Positions 35,641-45,372 are shown, numbered from the stretch's first letter. The stretch: 64,000 nucleotides of DNA from Maritalea porphyrae (GCF_030159895.1 NZ_BSNI01000002.1:2258306-2322305); one strand, 5' to 3'. Numbers and translations are program-made. The notes: a model not told the origin generated them from the sequence alone.

Positions 35641-36484
35641 GTCTTTCTCCCTCAAAATGGGCGATAAGACTTTGGAACTGGGCCCAAAACCATTGGTTAT
35701 GGGCATATTGAACGTTACGCCGGACAGTTTTTCTGACGGCGGCGACCACAATGTTGCCTCAGAGGCTGCAGAGCAAGCCAAGCGCATGATCGCACAGGGC
35801 GCTGACATAATTGACGTTGGCGGTGAAAGCACTCGACCCGGCGCTGATGAAGTGGGCGCACAGGCCGAACTTGATCGGGTCATGCCAGCCCTGGATGCGC
35901 TAAAGGCAGCGGGAATCGAGGCGCCAATTTCGATTGACACCTACAAAGCGATTGTTGGTCATCAGGCTATTCAGGCGGGTGCAAACATCATCAACGATGT
36001 TTGGGGGTTCCAACGCGATCCTGAACTTGCTGACGTTGCAGCACACTATCAAACACCTTCGATTCTGATGCACTGGGACCCTGAACGCGACGTAGCAAGG
36101 GACATCATCAGCGAATTAAAGCGTTACTTTGATAAAAGTATTCAAATAGCTGAATATGCGGGATTATCTAAAAGCCAAGTAGTCTTAGATCCAGGGTTTG
36201 GTTTCGCAAAATCCTACGAAGAAAACTTTGAATTGCTCGGCCGGATCGACGAACTTGTAGAACTGGGCTACCCTGTTCTAGTAGGATTCTCACGAAAATC
36301 CACATTGGGGAAACTCTTGGGGGTTGAGCCTAAAGAACGGGTTGCGGCAACTGGTGCAACCACTGTACTAGCATATGGGCAAGGCGCGCATATTTTCCGC
36401 GTTCATGATGTGCGAGAAAACTTTGATGCCTTGCAGGTTGCTCGCGCAACCACTTATGGCCCACCGCCCGCTCAGGATATTTGA
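35633..36484 (+). CDS. folP: Dihydropteroate synthase
   Basis: A 283-residue TIM-barrel enzyme that joins p-aminobenzoate to dihydropterin pyrophosphate. It has both family signatures, [15 protein letters not shown] near residue 23 and [11 protein letters not shown] near 62, and the later [13 protein letters not shown] and GFSRKSTLG segments. The ATG at 35633 lies in the last codons of rimO; a second ATG at 35657 is possible. It is followed 4 bp later by folB, and folK comes next, so three consecutive folate-pathway genes form one unit with rimO. Confidence 0.95.
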   Translation: MHKSFSLKMGDKTLELGPKPLVMGILNVTPDSFSDGGDHNVASEAAEQAKRMIAQGADIIDVGGESTRPGADEVGAQAELDRVMPALDALKAAGIEAPISIDTYKAIVGHQAIQAGANIINDVWGFQRDPELADVAAHYQTPSILMHWDPERDVARDIISELKRYFDKSIQIAEYAGLSKSQVVLDPGFGFAKSYEENFELLGRIDELVELGYPVLVGFSRKSTLGKLLGVEPKERVAATGATTVLAYGQGAHIFRVHDVRENFDALQVARATTYGPPPAQDI

Positions 36485-36488
36485 ACTT

Positions 36489-36878
36489 ATGTCGAACCCA
36501 AATCGAACAGAAGATAAGATCGTTCTCGCAGACCTCGCCTTCTATGGCTACCATGGTGTTATGCAGGCCGAAAACGACCTCGGGCAGCGCTTTCGGATTG
36601 ATTTGGAATGCGGTGTCGACCTGTCAAAATCTGGACAGTCCGACGAAGTCGAAGACACGATTTCATATGATCAGATTTTCAACCTCGTCAACGAGCGGGT
36701 CACCCAAACACGCTTCAAGCTAATTGAAGCTTTGGGGCAACACATTATCGACGGACTATTTGAAACATTCACAACAATCGAATGGGTCAAAGTACGTGTA
36801 CGCAAACCTGAAGCGCCTATTCCCGTTGTTGCCGGTGAATTTGCCGTTGAAATGGTGCGTGATCGGGAGCAGGCATAA
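36489..36878 (+). CDS. folB: Dihydroneopterin aldolase
   Basis: A 129-residue FolB-fold aldolase that forms 6-hydroxymethyl-dihydropterin. The characteristic start KIVLADLAFYGYHGVMQAEN is present, with the catalytic Glu/Tyr region, then the strand GQRFRIDLECGVDL, the DTISYDQIFNLV segment and the late VRVRKPEAPIP. The start at 36489 gives the family length; the longer in-frame opening from 36375 overlaps folP by over 100 bp and is not credible. The stop overlaps the folK start (TAATG). Confidence 0.93.
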   Translation: MSNPNRTEDKIVLADLAFYGYHGVMQAENDLGQRFRIDLECGVDLSKSGQSDEVEDTISYDQIFNLVNERVTQTRFKLIEALGQHIIDGLFETFTTIEWVKVRVRKPEAPIPVVAGEFAVEMVRDREQA

Positions 36879-37315
36879 TGGGAAAAGCTTGGCTGGGCCT
36901 AGGTGCCAACATTGGTCGTCCACGCGCACAATTGCTGGAAGCTCTGCGCCGTCTCGATGCACATCCTGACATTCACATCACCCGCAAATCCCGGATTATT
37001 GAAACAGACCCTTGGGGCAAAACCGACCAAGACCCATTTCTCAACATGGCAATCGAGGTTGAAACCGCGCTTGGTCCAATCGACCTGCTTGATTCATGTT
37101 TGATGATCGAAGAGGCAATGGGCCGCAAGCGCGAAGAAAAATGGGGCCCACGCCTCATCGACATCGATGTAATCGCATTTGGGCAGTCCATACTGCAATC
37201 CGAACGGTTGACTATTCCTCATCCACACGCACATGAACGCGCATTTGTTATCGATCCCCTCGAAGAGATCGCACCATCTGTCGTTGAATGGATAAAAAAA
37301 CAAGCAAACGCTTGA
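36878..37315 (+). CDS. folK: 2-amino-4-hydroxy-6-hydroxymethyldihydropteridine pyrophosphokinase
   Basis: A 145-residue HPPK that transfers pyrophosphate from ATP to hydroxymethyl-dihydropterin, giving the FolP substrate. Motifs include WLGLGANIGRPRAQL at the N-terminus, the ETDPWGKTDQDPFLNMAIEV segment and the signature KWGPRLIDIDVIAFG near residue 87, with HPHAHERAFVIDPLEEI near 115. It is the last gene of the rimO-folPBK unit. Its stop codon is separated by only 3 bp from that of the convergent ATP12 gene, and no terminator lies between. Confidence 0.95.
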   Translation: MGKAWLGLGANIGRPRAQLLEALRRLDAHPDIHITRKSRIIETDPWGKTDQDPFLNMAIEVETALGPIDLLDSCLMIEEAMGRKREEKWGPRLIDIDVIAFGQSILQSERLTIPHPHAHERAFVIDPLEEIAPSVVEWIKKQANA

Positions 37316-37318
37316 GCA

Positions 37319-38095
37319 CTAAGCAGCAACTAATCCCAAAACCGTAACTGCCGCGTCAAAATCCTGACGCTTGAAGGCACGCATGCGTGTCGCTTCTGCG
37401 TCCTCGCCCCAGTGTTGAGCTTGGTAGTCTTCATCAACATAAGCCGTTTCAAGAACTTGCGCAGGGGTAAACAACCCCTCTTTCAAACCAATCGCAAGTA
37501 CAGCAGAACCAGTAATCGAAGTGATGGACATCGTTGAGCAAGCTTCAAAGTCACTATAGTGAGCGATAATCTCGCCTATACGCGCCTGAACTTCAGCCGG
37601 TTGGTCTTGATGCATGACGCCAGTAATAACGTTGAATGACACGTCATAACGTTTTGAAAAAGCCTCGAGCGCGCCGCCCCAATGCTTGGTTTGCAAATCG
37701 ACCAATTCTTGCGGACTATCTGCGCGATAAACCAGTAGATCATTACCAGCAAATTTCACAATTTCAGCCTTCACATCATCAAGTGCTTTATTCCCGCGCT
37801 CAACAATCGTGTTGACCAACCGAGTGAGAGGCATCGTCGCCGGGTCAATTTCTTTTTCCTGCGCGGCCCATTCTTTGGCTACCAAATTAGCCAGCTCCTC
37901 ACTTGGAACAACCACATTGACTTTACCGGGCGTCTTGATGTTCTTACCATCAAGCAAAATAGCGAAACCACCATCGCGCTCACCCACACTTGCTTCTTTA
38001 TAAAAGCGTTTGGGCAATTGTTGTTTTTGGTGTTTTTGTGCGCGCCCATATCCATCTTCGATATGCGCCTGTGCGTCTTCCAAAATCTCACGCAT
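37319..38095 (-). CDS. ATP12 family F1-ATPase assembly chaperone
   Basis: A 258-residue protein of the ATP12 family (PF07542), which in mitochondria binds the F1 alpha subunit during assembly and is conserved in alphaproteobacteria. Recognisable parts are FYKEASVGERDGGFAILLDGK near residue 32, KTPGKVNVVVPSEELANLVAKEW, and the DLLVYRADSPQELVDLQTKHW block near 120. The first 30 residues are polar, with no mitochondrial-type presequence. It is last in the operon that starts at degQ, 5 bp downstream of the HAD gene. Confidence 0.93.
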   Translation of the reverse strand: MREILEDAQAHIEDGYGRAQKHQKQQLPKRFYKEASVGERDGGFAILLDGKNIKTPGKVNVVVPSEELANLVAKEWAAQEKEIDPATMPLTRLVNTIVERGNKALDDVKAEIVKFAGNDLLVYRADSPQELVDLQTKHWGGALEAFSKRYDVSFNVITGVMHQDQPAEVQARIGEIIAHYSDFEACSTMSITSITGSAVLAIGLKEGLFTPAQVLETAYVDEDYQAQHWGEDAEATRMRAFKRQDFDAAVTVLGLVAA

Positions 38096-38100
38096 CTGGT

Positions 38101-38763
38101 CTATCCTGTTAATTCGTCAATTGCATCAATAAGCTGATGATAGTGATCAATCACCAAATCCGCGCCATTTTCGCGTAAGGTAGAATGATCATGATATCCC
38201 CAATTCACGCCGATCGCTTTCACACCAGCGGACTTGGCCATGGCCATATCATAAGATGTATCGCCGATCATCACTGTTTTGTTCGGGTCGATGCCAGTAT
38301 CCGACATCGCTGTTTCAATCATGCCAGGATGAGGCTTTGATGGATTATTATCTGGCGTTTGGAGCGTGTGGAAATGGTGGCCAAATCCCCAGTCCTTGAA
38401 CAACCGTTCAACGCCCCTCAGACGTTTGCCGGTTGCGATACCTAAAAAGGTTTCATCTTGACCTGCAAGCGTTTCAATCGTCGCTATTGCACCGTCATAA
38501 AGCTGCTCTTCAATCAAACCATTTTCAATTTTGTTATTGAAGTGGTCGCGATAGTCTTGTGCCAACGCTTCAGCTTCGTTTTCGCTAAGACTAGGGCAAA
38601 GTTTTAGCATCGCAACTTCCAAATTCAGGCCGATAATACCGCGCACATCCGCATCAGTTGGCACGGTCAACTCGTTCTGACGAAACACATATTGCGCCGT
38701 ATCTACAATATGCGCAGCGCTATCAACGATAGTGCCATCTACGTCGAATATTGCCAGCCTCAT
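38101..38763 (-). CDS. HAD-superfamily hydrolase (phosphoglycolate phosphatase-like)
   Basis: A 220-residue HAD phosphatase of subfamily IA. Motif I is FDVDGTIVDS at residues 5-14, motif II is GIATGK near 118, and motifs III/IV are KPHPGMIETAM near 142 and VMIGDTSYDMAMA near 160. The helical cap lies between residues 15 and 85. The family includes Gph and pyrophosphatase-like enzymes, so the exact substrate is open. Its start overlaps the stop of the DUF1801 gene (ATGA). Confidence 0.88.
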   Translation of the reverse strand: MRLAIFDVDGTIVDSAAHIVDTAQYVFRQNELTVPTDADVRGIIGLNLEVAMLKLCPSLSENEAEALAQDYRDHFNNKIENGLIEEQLYDGAIATIETLAGQDETFLGIATGKRLRGVERLFKDWGFGHHFHTLQTPDNNPSKPHPGMIETAMSDTGIDPNKTVMIGDTSYDMAMAKSAGVKAIGVNWGYHDHSTLRENGADLVIDHYHQLIDAIDELTG

Positions 38764-39137
38764 TGAGTTTCCGCCCTTGCTCGCAAACCTTCGTCTTTCA
38801 AAGACTTGTCATGTTCAATTGCTGCCAAAACAACGTCCCTCAAGCCATCACGTGCCAGGTCCGACATCGAGCGAAATTTGATGTGTCGCAAATCTTTGCC
38901 CGTCCCTTCGAGTAAGCCTTCAGGGTTAGGCAAATGCGCCCCATAGAAAAACTGCAAATTGACGTGATTGGGCTGCCCACAAACGGTACAAATCGTCGAG
39001 TTGCCGACAAAACCGGGAAAACCCCAACGCTTCATGCGAGCCAAATCAGGATTGATTTCAGCCACCATCTCGTAAACGGCATGTGCAATCGCTGCGACTG
39101 GTTCACTCAACTTGTCGAAATGGCTTAAATTTGGCAT
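38760..39137 (-). CDS. DUF1801 domain protein
   Basis: A 125-residue single-domain protein. The stretches RMKRWGFPGFVG near residue 35, HVNLQFFYGAHLPNPEGLLE near 58 and RHIKFRSMSDL near 84 fit DUF1801 (YdhG-like). No biochemical function is firmly established for the family. Two cysteines in ICTVCG form a CxxC pair that could bind a metal. It is placed between the pseudouridine synthase and HAD genes with coupled overlaps, so it is co-transcribed with them. Confidence 0.8.
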   Translation of the reverse strand: MPNLSHFDKLSEPVAAIAHAVYEMVAEINPDLARMKRWGFPGFVGNSTICTVCGQPNHVNLQFFYGAHLPNPEGLLEGTGKDLRHIKFRSMSDLARDGLRDVVLAAIEHDKSLKDEGLRARAETQ

Positions 39138-39141
39138 GAGA

Positions 39142-40140
39142 TCAATCCTCGTCTAAGGCGTCTTCTTCACTCGGATCATAGTGCTTGGTGTTGAATCCAA
39201 ACATATCGAATGTCTTTTGCATATGTGGCGGCAAAGGCGCTGTAATGTCCAAGCGTTTACCGCCCGGCAAAGGCAAAGCGAGCCTTCGCGCATGCAAATG
39301 CAAACCTTCGCCCAAATCGTCAGGCTTTTCCCAATTCTCGATATCAAAATAACGCGGATCGTTGATGATCGGTGTGCCCATTTGCTGCATATGCACACGC
39401 AACTGGTGCGTACGACCAGTAACTGGTTTTAGCGTGACCCAAGCAAATTTGCCGCCGGCATCTTCAGTAACCGAATAGTGGGTCAGCGAATGCTGCGCGC
39501 CATCAACTCCATTTGCAACCACACGCATTTGCTCACCATCTTCAGTTTGTTGACGCGCAACAAAACATGAGATCTTGCCTTGTTTCGGGTGCGGAACATA
39601 TGCGGTTACTGCCCAGTAAATCTTGCGCGCAGAACGTGAGCGGAAAACCTTCCCGAAATGAGATGCAGCTTGGCGTGTTTTAGCAATCAACAAACAGCCT
39701 GACGTATCTCTATCCAAGCGATGAACAAGTCGAGGCTTTTCGCCTTTTTTGTTGGGAATGCTCTCAAGCAACTTGTCGACGTGATATTTGGTGCCACTAC
39801 CGCCCTGCACAGCAAGACCATGAGGCTTGTTTATCACCAAGATCGTATCATCTTCGTACAGTGTTATGTCGCGCAGCAATCGCACATCTTTTTCAATAAT
39901 GCGCGGCACATATTCACGATGAGACTCTGGCAAATCCCCAATCGGTGGCACACGAATTGTCTGCCCTTTGGCCAGCCGTGTATTGGCTTTCACTCGACCT
40001 TTATCAATCCGCACTTCACCCTTGCGAATAATCCGCTGCAAACGCGAAAACGGAAGATCTGGGAAATGAATTGAAAACCAGCGATCAAGCCGCATGCCTT
40101 CTTCTTCTGCACTCACAATTCGTTGCTGTACGCCACTCAT
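39142..40140 (-). CDS. RluA-family 23S rRNA pseudouridine synthase (RluC/RluD-like)
   Basis: A 332-residue enzyme with an N-terminal S4 RNA-binding domain (about 15-75, containing FSRLQRIIRKGEVRIDKG) and the PsiSynth-2 catalytic domain. The signature RLVHRLDRDTSGCLLIAKT carries the catalytic Asp near residue 143. The late GRTHQLRVHMQQMGTPIIND block near 235 is also diagnostic. RluC-type specificity for 23S rRNA is likely but not certain. The start overlaps the crcB stop (ATGA). Confidence 0.92.
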   Translation of the reverse strand: MSGVQQRIVSAEEEGMRLDRWFSIHFPDLPFSRLQRIIRKGEVRIDKGRVKANTRLAKGQTIRVPPIGDLPESHREYVPRIIEKDVRLLRDITLYEDDTILVINKPHGLAVQGGSGTKYHVDKLLESIPNKKGEKPRLVHRLDRDTSGCLLIAKTRQAASHFGKVFRSRSARKIYWAVTAYVPHPKQGKISCFVARQQTEDGEQMRVVANGVDGAQHSLTHYSVTEDAGGKFAWVTLKPVTGRTHQLRVHMQQMGTPIINDPRYFDIENWEKPDDLGEGLHLHARRLALPLPGGKRLDITAPLPPHMQKTFDMFGFNTKHYDPSEEDALDED

Positions 40141-40517
40141 AGGGCTAAACCTCTCATAAGCGCCAATGCGCCAAACAATGCTGCAATAGAAAGCACAACT
40201 GAAAAACCAACATATCCAGCGGCCGCCAAAACCTGTCCGCGTTCATACAAGACAAACGCATCGAGCGAGAACGCAGAGAATGTGGTAAAGCCGCCGCAAA
40301 ATCCTGTCGCCAACAAAAGGCGTGCAGATTGACTCCACTCAGGTGTTGATTTGGCCAAATAGCCAATCACCAACCCAATGATAAATGAGCCAAGCACATT
40401 CACAATCATGGTGGCGTAAGGGAACCCAGTAAAACCAAGGCGCAGCACCAATTGACCAACACCGTGTCGCCCCATAGCGCCAAGTGCGCCGCCCAAACCG
40501 ACAAGCAAATACGACAT
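40137..40517 (-). CDS. crcB: Fluoride efflux channel CrcB (Fluc)
   Basis: A 126-residue four-helix channel. The family motifs are GGALGAMGRHGV near residue 8, the NVLGSFIIGL helix with its conserved Asn near 40, and GFCGGFTTFSAFSLDAF near 72, which carries the Phe-box and Ser/Thr track. Fluc channels act as dual-topology dimers exporting F-. No fluoride riboswitch precedes it: only 28 bp separate it from rarA, so it is expressed as part of that operon. Confidence 0.93.
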   Translation of the reverse strand: MSYLLVGLGGALGAMGRHGVGQLVLRLGFTGFPYATMIVNVLGSFIIGLVIGYLAKSTPEWSQSARLLLATGFCGGFTTFSAFSLDAFVLYERGQVLAAAGYVGFSVVLSIAALFGALALMRGLAL

Positions 40518-40545
40518 CTAACTGTCTTTCACTTCATTCTTCAGG

Positions 40546-41865
40546 CTAGTTTTTGCCTGTGCTTTTATTGAGACGCAAGCGCTTGAAATAGTCCATACGC
40601 TTTTGAACATCTCGTTCGAACCCGCGTTCTACAGGATGATAGAACTCTTGTCGCCCCAAATCGTCAGGGAAATAGTTTTGACCAGAAAAGCCTTCGGGCG
40701 TGTCATGGTCATAAATATACCCTTCGCCGTAACCTTCATTTTTCATCAGTTTGGTCGGGGCATTCAATATATTCATTGGCGGCATTGGCGAACCTGTTTG
40801 CTTGGCAAACGAAGTTGCTTGTTTATATGCCGTATAGACGGCGTTGGATTTTGGCGCCGTCGCCAAATAAACCGTAGCTTGCGCAAGCGCCAACTCGCCT
40901 TCTGGCGACCCAAGCATTTGATAGGCGTCCCGTGCCGCAACACACTGGTTCAGCGCCTGCGGGTCAGCCATACCAATATCCTCAACCGCCATCCGGATAA
41001 GACGACGCGCAAGAAACATCGGGTCTTCGCCCGATACCAACATACGCGTCAAATAATAAAGTGCGGCATCCGGATCAGACCCACGAACCGTCTTATGAAG
41101 CGCAGAAATCAGATTGTAGTGACCGTCTTGCCCTTTATCGTAAACCGGCGCACGGCGTTGTACGACCCGCTCCAACCCTTCGCGATCAAGTTCGTCGCCT
41201 TCGCTCGTCGCGGCAAACAACTCTTCGACCAGCCCTAATAATGCCCTCCCATCGCCATCAGCAAGCTCTGCGAGCGATATACGAGCATCTGCGGTTAGTG
41301 GCAGCTCACGCCCCATATGCGCTTCAGCGCGTGCCAAAAGCTGTGCAGCAGCATCTTCATCATGCGCCTTGAAGGTCAAAACTTGCGCTCGCGACAGCAA
41401 AGCGGAGTTGAGCTCAAAAGAAGGGTTTTCTGTGGTTGCACCAACCAGCACCAAAGTGCCATCTTCCATCACGGGCAGAAAACTATCTTGTTGTGCCCTG
41501 TTGAAACGATGGATCTCATCAACAAATAGCAAAGTGCGCTTGCCCGACCTTTTGAGATCCTTTGCCTGTTCAAAGACTTTTTTGAGTTCCGCAACACCCG
41601 AGAAAATTGCCGAAATCTGATGGAAATGATAGTCGACATTCTCTGCCAACAGACGCGCGACCGTGGTTTTGCCCGACCCAGGTGGTCCCCAAAATACCAG
41701 CGAACCAAGTCGACCCGAATTGATCATCCGTGTCAGCACACCATCTGCACCCAACAAATGGTCTTGCCCAACCACATCTGTCAAAGATTGCGGACGCAGA
41801 AGATCGGCCAAAGGCCGATCTTGATCAGGTTCTTGTCGCAATTCATCAACAAACAGGTCGGTCAT
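40546..41865 (-). CDS. rarA: Replication-associated recombination protein A (MgsA)
   Basis: A 439-residue AAA+ ATPase acting at stalled replication forks. Walker A is GPPGSGKTT near residue 60, Walker B FVDEIHRFN near 114, and sensor I VGATTENPSFELN near 138. The C-terminal tetramerisation part contains the conserved ALHKTVRGSDPDAALYYLTRML and GYGEGYIYDHDTPEGFSGQ segments. The start lies 1 bp from the degQ stop. The length is standard. Confidence 0.95.
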   Translation of the reverse strand: MTDLFVDELRQEPDQDRPLADLLRPQSLTDVVGQDHLLGADGVLTRMINSGRLGSLVFWGPPGSGKTTVARLLAENVDYHFHQISAIFSGVAELKKVFEQAKDLKRSGKRTLLFVDEIHRFNRAQQDSFLPVMEDGTLVLVGATTENPSFELNSALLSRAQVLTFKAHDEDAAAQLLARAEAHMGRELPLTADARISLAELADGDGRALLGLVEELFAATSEGDELDREGLERVVQRRAPVYDKGQDGHYNLISALHKTVRGSDPDAALYYLTRMLVSGEDPMFLARRLIRMAVEDIGMADPQALNQCVAARDAYQMLGSPEGELALAQATVYLATAPKSNAVYTAYKQATSFAKQTGSPMPPMNILNAPTKLMKNEGYGEGYIYDHDTPEGFSGQNYFPDDLGRQEFYHPVERGFERDVQKRMDYFKRLRLNKSTGKN

Positions 41866-41866
41866 A

Positions 41867-43270
41867 TCATCCGCTTACAAAGCTATTGATGACCTGATTA
41901 CCACGCCGCACGGTGAGCCGCCAACTATTGACCCGCTGTTGCACAATTTTCTCCAATTGTCGCACATCACGAATCTCAGTGCCATTTAGCGCTAGGATGA
42001 TATCGCCTTCGCGTAGGCCCAATCGCTGCGCCGGTGAGTTGTCCGCCAACGCTTTGATGATCACACCGGAAAAATTGTACGGTAGGCCAAACTCCTCAAT
42101 CGCCGCAGGACCAATGTCTGCCACATAAGCACCAGAAAAGCGCCCAGCCTGTTGCAGCATCAACTGATCGCCATCTAGGCTTGCATCAAGTGGAATAAGC
42201 GGCAGATTAATTTCAATCGCGTCCCCGCCCCTCGCCACATAAAGCTGCACCTGATCACCGATTGGCTGAGTTGAGAAACGGTATTCAAATGCGCCAGGGT
42301 CCTCAATGCGACGTCCATCAACCTCCAAAATCACATCGCCAGATTGCAAACCGGCGATTTCAGCAGGACCACCCGGATAAACATCGGTTATCAATGCGCC
42401 GCGTGGCGGACCAAGCAACAATCCTGCGGCCAAATCGCTGGACACGGCCTGCAATCTAGCGCCCAACCACGGACGGACAATTTCACCACCATTAATGCCA
42501 GCAGTCGCAATGAACTTCGCCATGCTCGACGGTATGGCAAAACCAATGCCGTTCGAACCACCTGAACGCGAGTAGATCGCTGTGTTGATGCCAACAAGCT
42601 CGCCGCGCATATTCACAAGCGCCCCGCCAGAATTACCTGGATTGATCGCCGCATCGGTTTGAATGAAGAACTGAAAGTCACTCACCCCAACGCCAGTGCG
42701 TGCTAACGCCGATACGATGCCACTGGTAACCGTTTGTCCAACGCCAAATGGGTTGCCAATTGCCAACACCAAATCACCCACCTCTAGACTCTCATCAGTA
42801 GCAAATGGCAGCTCAACAAAACCATCAGCAGGTGGGTTTTTCACTTTCAAAACGGCCAAATCGGTCTTTTCATCTGCGAGGACTAGTTCAGTATGAAACT
42901 CCTGACCGTCCGCCAGAGATATCCGAATATCTTGCGCACCCTCCACCACGTGGTGGTTGGTTAGGATGATCCCAGAACGATCAACGATTACCCCTGAACC
43001 CAAAGACTGCGACTTGCGCGGGCGCTGTTCAAAGAATGGGCTGTCTTGACCAAAGAACCGATCAAAGAATGGATCGTTAAACACAGATTGCCGCTGGGCA
43101 GCAATCTTGATGGCATAAACATTCACCACAGATGGCGCCGCGCTCTTCACAACCGGCGCGAATGACAAATCAATTTGCACCTTAGATTGAGGCACTTGCT
43201 TTTCCTGCGCTGCCACCGGCCAAACACAACCAAACAGAAGCACAAAAGTTATAAACAGATGACGGAACAT
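41867..43270 (-). CDS. Periplasmic Do-family serine protease (DegP/DegQ-like)
   Basis: A 467-residue trypsin-like protease with a 21-residue signal peptide ending VAAQ. The catalytic triad is His 107 in TNHHVV, Asp 137 in KTDLAVLK and Ser 214 in NPGNSGGAL. Two PDZ domains follow at roughly 270-355 and 375-460. In the first, the carboxylate-binding loop is diverged (ARLQAVSSDLAAGLLL). It handles misfolded envelope proteins. It is the first gene of the degQ-rarA-crcB-rluA family-DUF1801-HAD-atp12 run and lies just beyond the terminator of the alpha operon. Confidence 0.93.
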   Translation of the reverse strand: MFRHLFITFVLLFGCVWPVAAQEKQVPQSKVQIDLSFAPVVKSAAPSVVNVYAIKIAAQRQSVFNDPFFDRFFGQDSPFFEQRPRKSQSLGSGVIVDRSGIILTNHHVVEGAQDIRISLADGQEFHTELVLADEKTDLAVLKVKNPPADGFVELPFATDESLEVGDLVLAIGNPFGVGQTVTSGIVSALARTGVGVSDFQFFIQTDAAINPGNSGGALVNMRGELVGINTAIYSRSGGSNGIGFAIPSSMAKFIATAGINGGEIVRPWLGARLQAVSSDLAAGLLLGPPRGALITDVYPGGPAEIAGLQSGDVILEVDGRRIEDPGAFEYRFSTQPIGDQVQLYVARGGDAIEINLPLIPLDASLDGDQLMLQQAGRFSGAYVADIGPAAIEEFGLPYNFSGVIIKALADNSPAQRLGLREGDIILALNGTEIRDVRQLEKIVQQRVNSWRLTVRRGNQVINSFVSG

Positions 43271-43345
43271 AGACTTATCCCACTTAGCTGAATCACTTTA
43301 TTGCAAAACAAATAGCATCAGACTTGGGCAGTTTTGAGAGGCAAA

Positions 43346-43376
43346 TACAAAAAAAGGCGCCCCGAAGGACGCCTTA
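43346..43376 (-). terminator. Intrinsic terminator of the ribosomal protein / rpoA operon
   Basis: On the minus strand AAGGCGTCC-TTCG-GGGCGCC is followed by a run of seven T (plus strand A run 43349-43355). The UUCG-capped stem lies about 25 bp after the rplQ stop and closes the whole ribosomal cluster. Confidence 0.88.
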
Positions 43377-43399
43377 ATTCTTGTCAGATAGCCGAAGAC

Positions 43400-43828
43400 T
43401 TATGCTGCGGCTTCTTCTGTCTCTTCTTGACGATCTGCTGTTGGGCCAGAGTCCTGACCTTTTGCAGAAACATCGCGATCAACAAGCTCAATCACAGCGA
43501 TTGGTGCATTGTCACCATGACGGAAGCCAGCTTTAAGAACACGTGTGTAGCCGCCTTGACGGTCTTGATAACGTGGACCCAAAACATCAAACAATTTCTT
43601 TGCTTGTGCTTCATCACCAATGCGAGATGCTGCGATACGACGAGAGTGAAGATCACCCTTTTTCGCCAGTGTAATCAACTTCTCAACGATTGGGCGTAGT
43701 TCTTTGGCCTTAGGCAAAGTTGTAACGATCTGCTCGTGCTTAATAAGCGATGCAGACATATTAGCAAACATCGCTTTACGATGGCTTGCTGTCCGGTTCA
43801 ACTTGCGACCAGCTTTACGGTGGCGCAT
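43400..43828 (-). CDS. rplQ: 50S ribosomal protein L17
   Basis: A 142-residue protein with the canonical start [20 protein letters not shown] and the segment [20 protein letters not shown]. It is somewhat longer than the E. coli protein, with an acidic Ala/Glu-rich tail ([12 protein letters not shown]). It is last in the alpha operon, 39 bp after rpoA. Confidence 0.98.
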   Translation of the reverse strand: MRHRKAGRKLNRTASHRKAMFANMSASLIKHEQIVTTLPKAKELRPIVEKLITLAKKGDLHSRRIAASRIGDEAQAKKLFDVLGPRYQDRQGGYTRVLKAGFRHGDNAPIAVIELVDRDVSAKGQDSGPTADRQEETEEAAA

Positions 43829-43867
43829 TCTATTCTCCTGTCAACTCAATGCGGTAAGCGAAAAAGA

Positions 43868-44884
43868 TCAATAGTGATCTTCAAAACGCTTCGCGAGATC
43901 TTCAATGTTTTCAGGCGGCCAGTTGGCTACATCCATACCAAGATGTAGGCCCATTTGCGCCAGAACTTCTTTAATTTCATTCAGTGATTTACGGCCAAAG
44001 TTCGGTGTGCGCAACATTTCCGCTTCCGACTTCTGGATCAAATCACCAATGTACACGATGTTGTCGTTCTTCAAGCAGTTTGCAGAACGAACAGACAATT
44101 CAAGCTCGTCAACTTTCTTCAAGAGAGCTGGGTTAAATGCAAGCTCAGGCGTTGCATCTTCAACCACTTCCTTCTCAGGCTCTTCAAAGTTCACGAACAC
44201 ATTCAGTTGGTCCTGCAAAATACGTGCAGCAAAAGCCACAGCATCTTCAGGTGAAACTGAACCGTCTGTCTCAACAGTCAAGTTTAGCTTGTCATAATCA
44301 AGAACTTGTCCCTCACGGGTGTTCTCAACTTTGTATGACACACGCTTGATTGGTGAGAACAACGCATCAACTGACACAAAGCCAATTGGTGCATCTTCTG
44401 GACGGTTGCGATCAGCAGGTACGTAACCTTTGCCAGTCTCAACTGTGAATTCCATATTGATCTCAGCACCATCATCAAGGTGACAAAGAACCAACTCAGG
44501 GTTCAGAACTTCAATATCGCCAGAAACTTCAATATCACCGGCAAGAACGGCACCAGGGCCCTTCTTAGAAAGAGTAAGACGCTTAGGTCCCTCTTCTTCC
44601 ATGCGAATAGAAATTTCTTTTACGTTGAGCACCATATCGGTGACATCTTCACGAACGCCAGGCACAGAGGAAAACTCGTGCAATACGCCATCAATTTGGA
44701 TTGCAGTAACAGCAGCCCCTTGAAGTGAAGACAACAATACCCGACGCAAAGCGTTACCCAATGTCAAACCATAACCACGCTCTAGTGGTTCAGCGACAAC
44801 TGAGGCAACCCGTGCCGGATCATTTCCCGGTACAATGTCCAGTTTTGTCGGCTTAATCAGTTCCTGCCAGTTTTTCTGGATCAT
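43868..44884 (-). CDS. rpoA: DNA-directed RNA polymerase alpha subunit
   Basis: A 338-residue protein. The N-terminal dimerisation domain contains [21 protein letters not shown] near residue 32 and the [16 protein letters not shown] segment. The C-terminal domain (from about 255) contains [20 protein letters not shown] and [12 protein letters not shown], which bind UP elements and regulators. It is preceded by a 101-bp gap that includes a small hairpin and followed by rplQ. Confidence 0.98.
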   Translation of the reverse strand: MIQKNWQELIKPTKLDIVPGNDPARVASVVAEPLERGYGLTLGNALRRVLLSSLQGAAVTAIQIDGVLHEFSSVPGVREDVTDMVLNVKEISIRMEEEGPKRLTLSKKGPGAVLAGDIEVSGDIEVLNPELVLCHLDDGAEINMEFTVETGKGYVPADRNRPEDAPIGFVSVDALFSPIKRVSYKVENTREGQVLDYDKLNLTVETDGSVSPEDAVAFAARILQDQLNVFVNFEEPEKEVVEDATPELAFNPALLKKVDELELSVRSANCLKNDNIVYIGDLIQKSEAEMLRTPNFGRKSLNEIKEVLAQMGLHLGMDVANWPPENIEDLAKRFEDHY

Positions 44885-44955
44885 TATAGTTTACACCCTT
44901 TCAATAATGCGGACTATCCGCCAATAGCCGCATGAAATGTAAAATTCCACACCCA

Positions 44956-44973
44956 CCCGTTTGGCCGAACGGG
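44956..44973 (-). promoter_or_regulatory. Small hairpin in the rpsK-rpoA gap
   Basis: CCCGTT (44956-44961) and AACGGG (44968-44973) can pair around TGGCCG. It sits about 12 bases after the rpsK stop, and 70 bases before rpoA. There is no T run. It may be an RNA processing or attenuation site that sets rpoA levels apart from the ribosomal proteins. Confidence 0.35.
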
Positions 44974-44985
44974 CAGTAATATGAA

Positions 44986-45372
44986 CTAAACGCGACGACG
45001 TTTGCGTGGACGACATCCGTTATGTGGAATTGAAGTCACATCGCGGATGCTTGTGACTGTAAATCCAGCAGCTTGCAAAGCGCGCAATGCTGACTCACGG
45101 CCAGAACCTGGACCGCAGACTTCAACTTCCAATGTCTTCATGTTGTGCTCTTGTGCTTTTTTAGCAGCATCTTCAGCAGCAACCTGTGCAGCATATGGAG
45201 TAGACTTACGAGAGCCTTTGAAACCCATTGTGCCCGCTGATGACCAAGCAATCGCGTTGCCCTGTACATCAGTGATGGTGATCATTGTGTTGTTGAATGT
45301 TGAGTTTACGTGCGCAACACCAGAAGTGATGTTTTTACGCTCGCGACGCTTTACGCGTGCTTCTTTAGCCAT
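44986..45372 (-). CDS. rpsK: 30S ribosomal protein S11
   Basis: A 128-residue protein. The segments [40 protein letters not shown] and the C-terminal [18 protein letters not shown] are canonical. It sits between rpsM and rpoA, the standard alpha-operon order without rpsD, as is usual in alphaproteobacteria. Confidence 0.98.
   Translation of the reverse strand: MAKEARVKRRERKNITSGVAHVNSTFNNTMITITDVQGNAIAWSSAGTMGFKGSRKSTPYAAQVAAEDAAKKAQEHNMKTLEVEVCGPGSGRESALRALQAAGFTVTSIRDVTSIPHNGCRPRKRRRV

Noticed and set aside
40518-40545. Fluoride riboswitch before crcB
   Set aside because: Only 28 bp separate it from rarA; there is no room for the aptamer.
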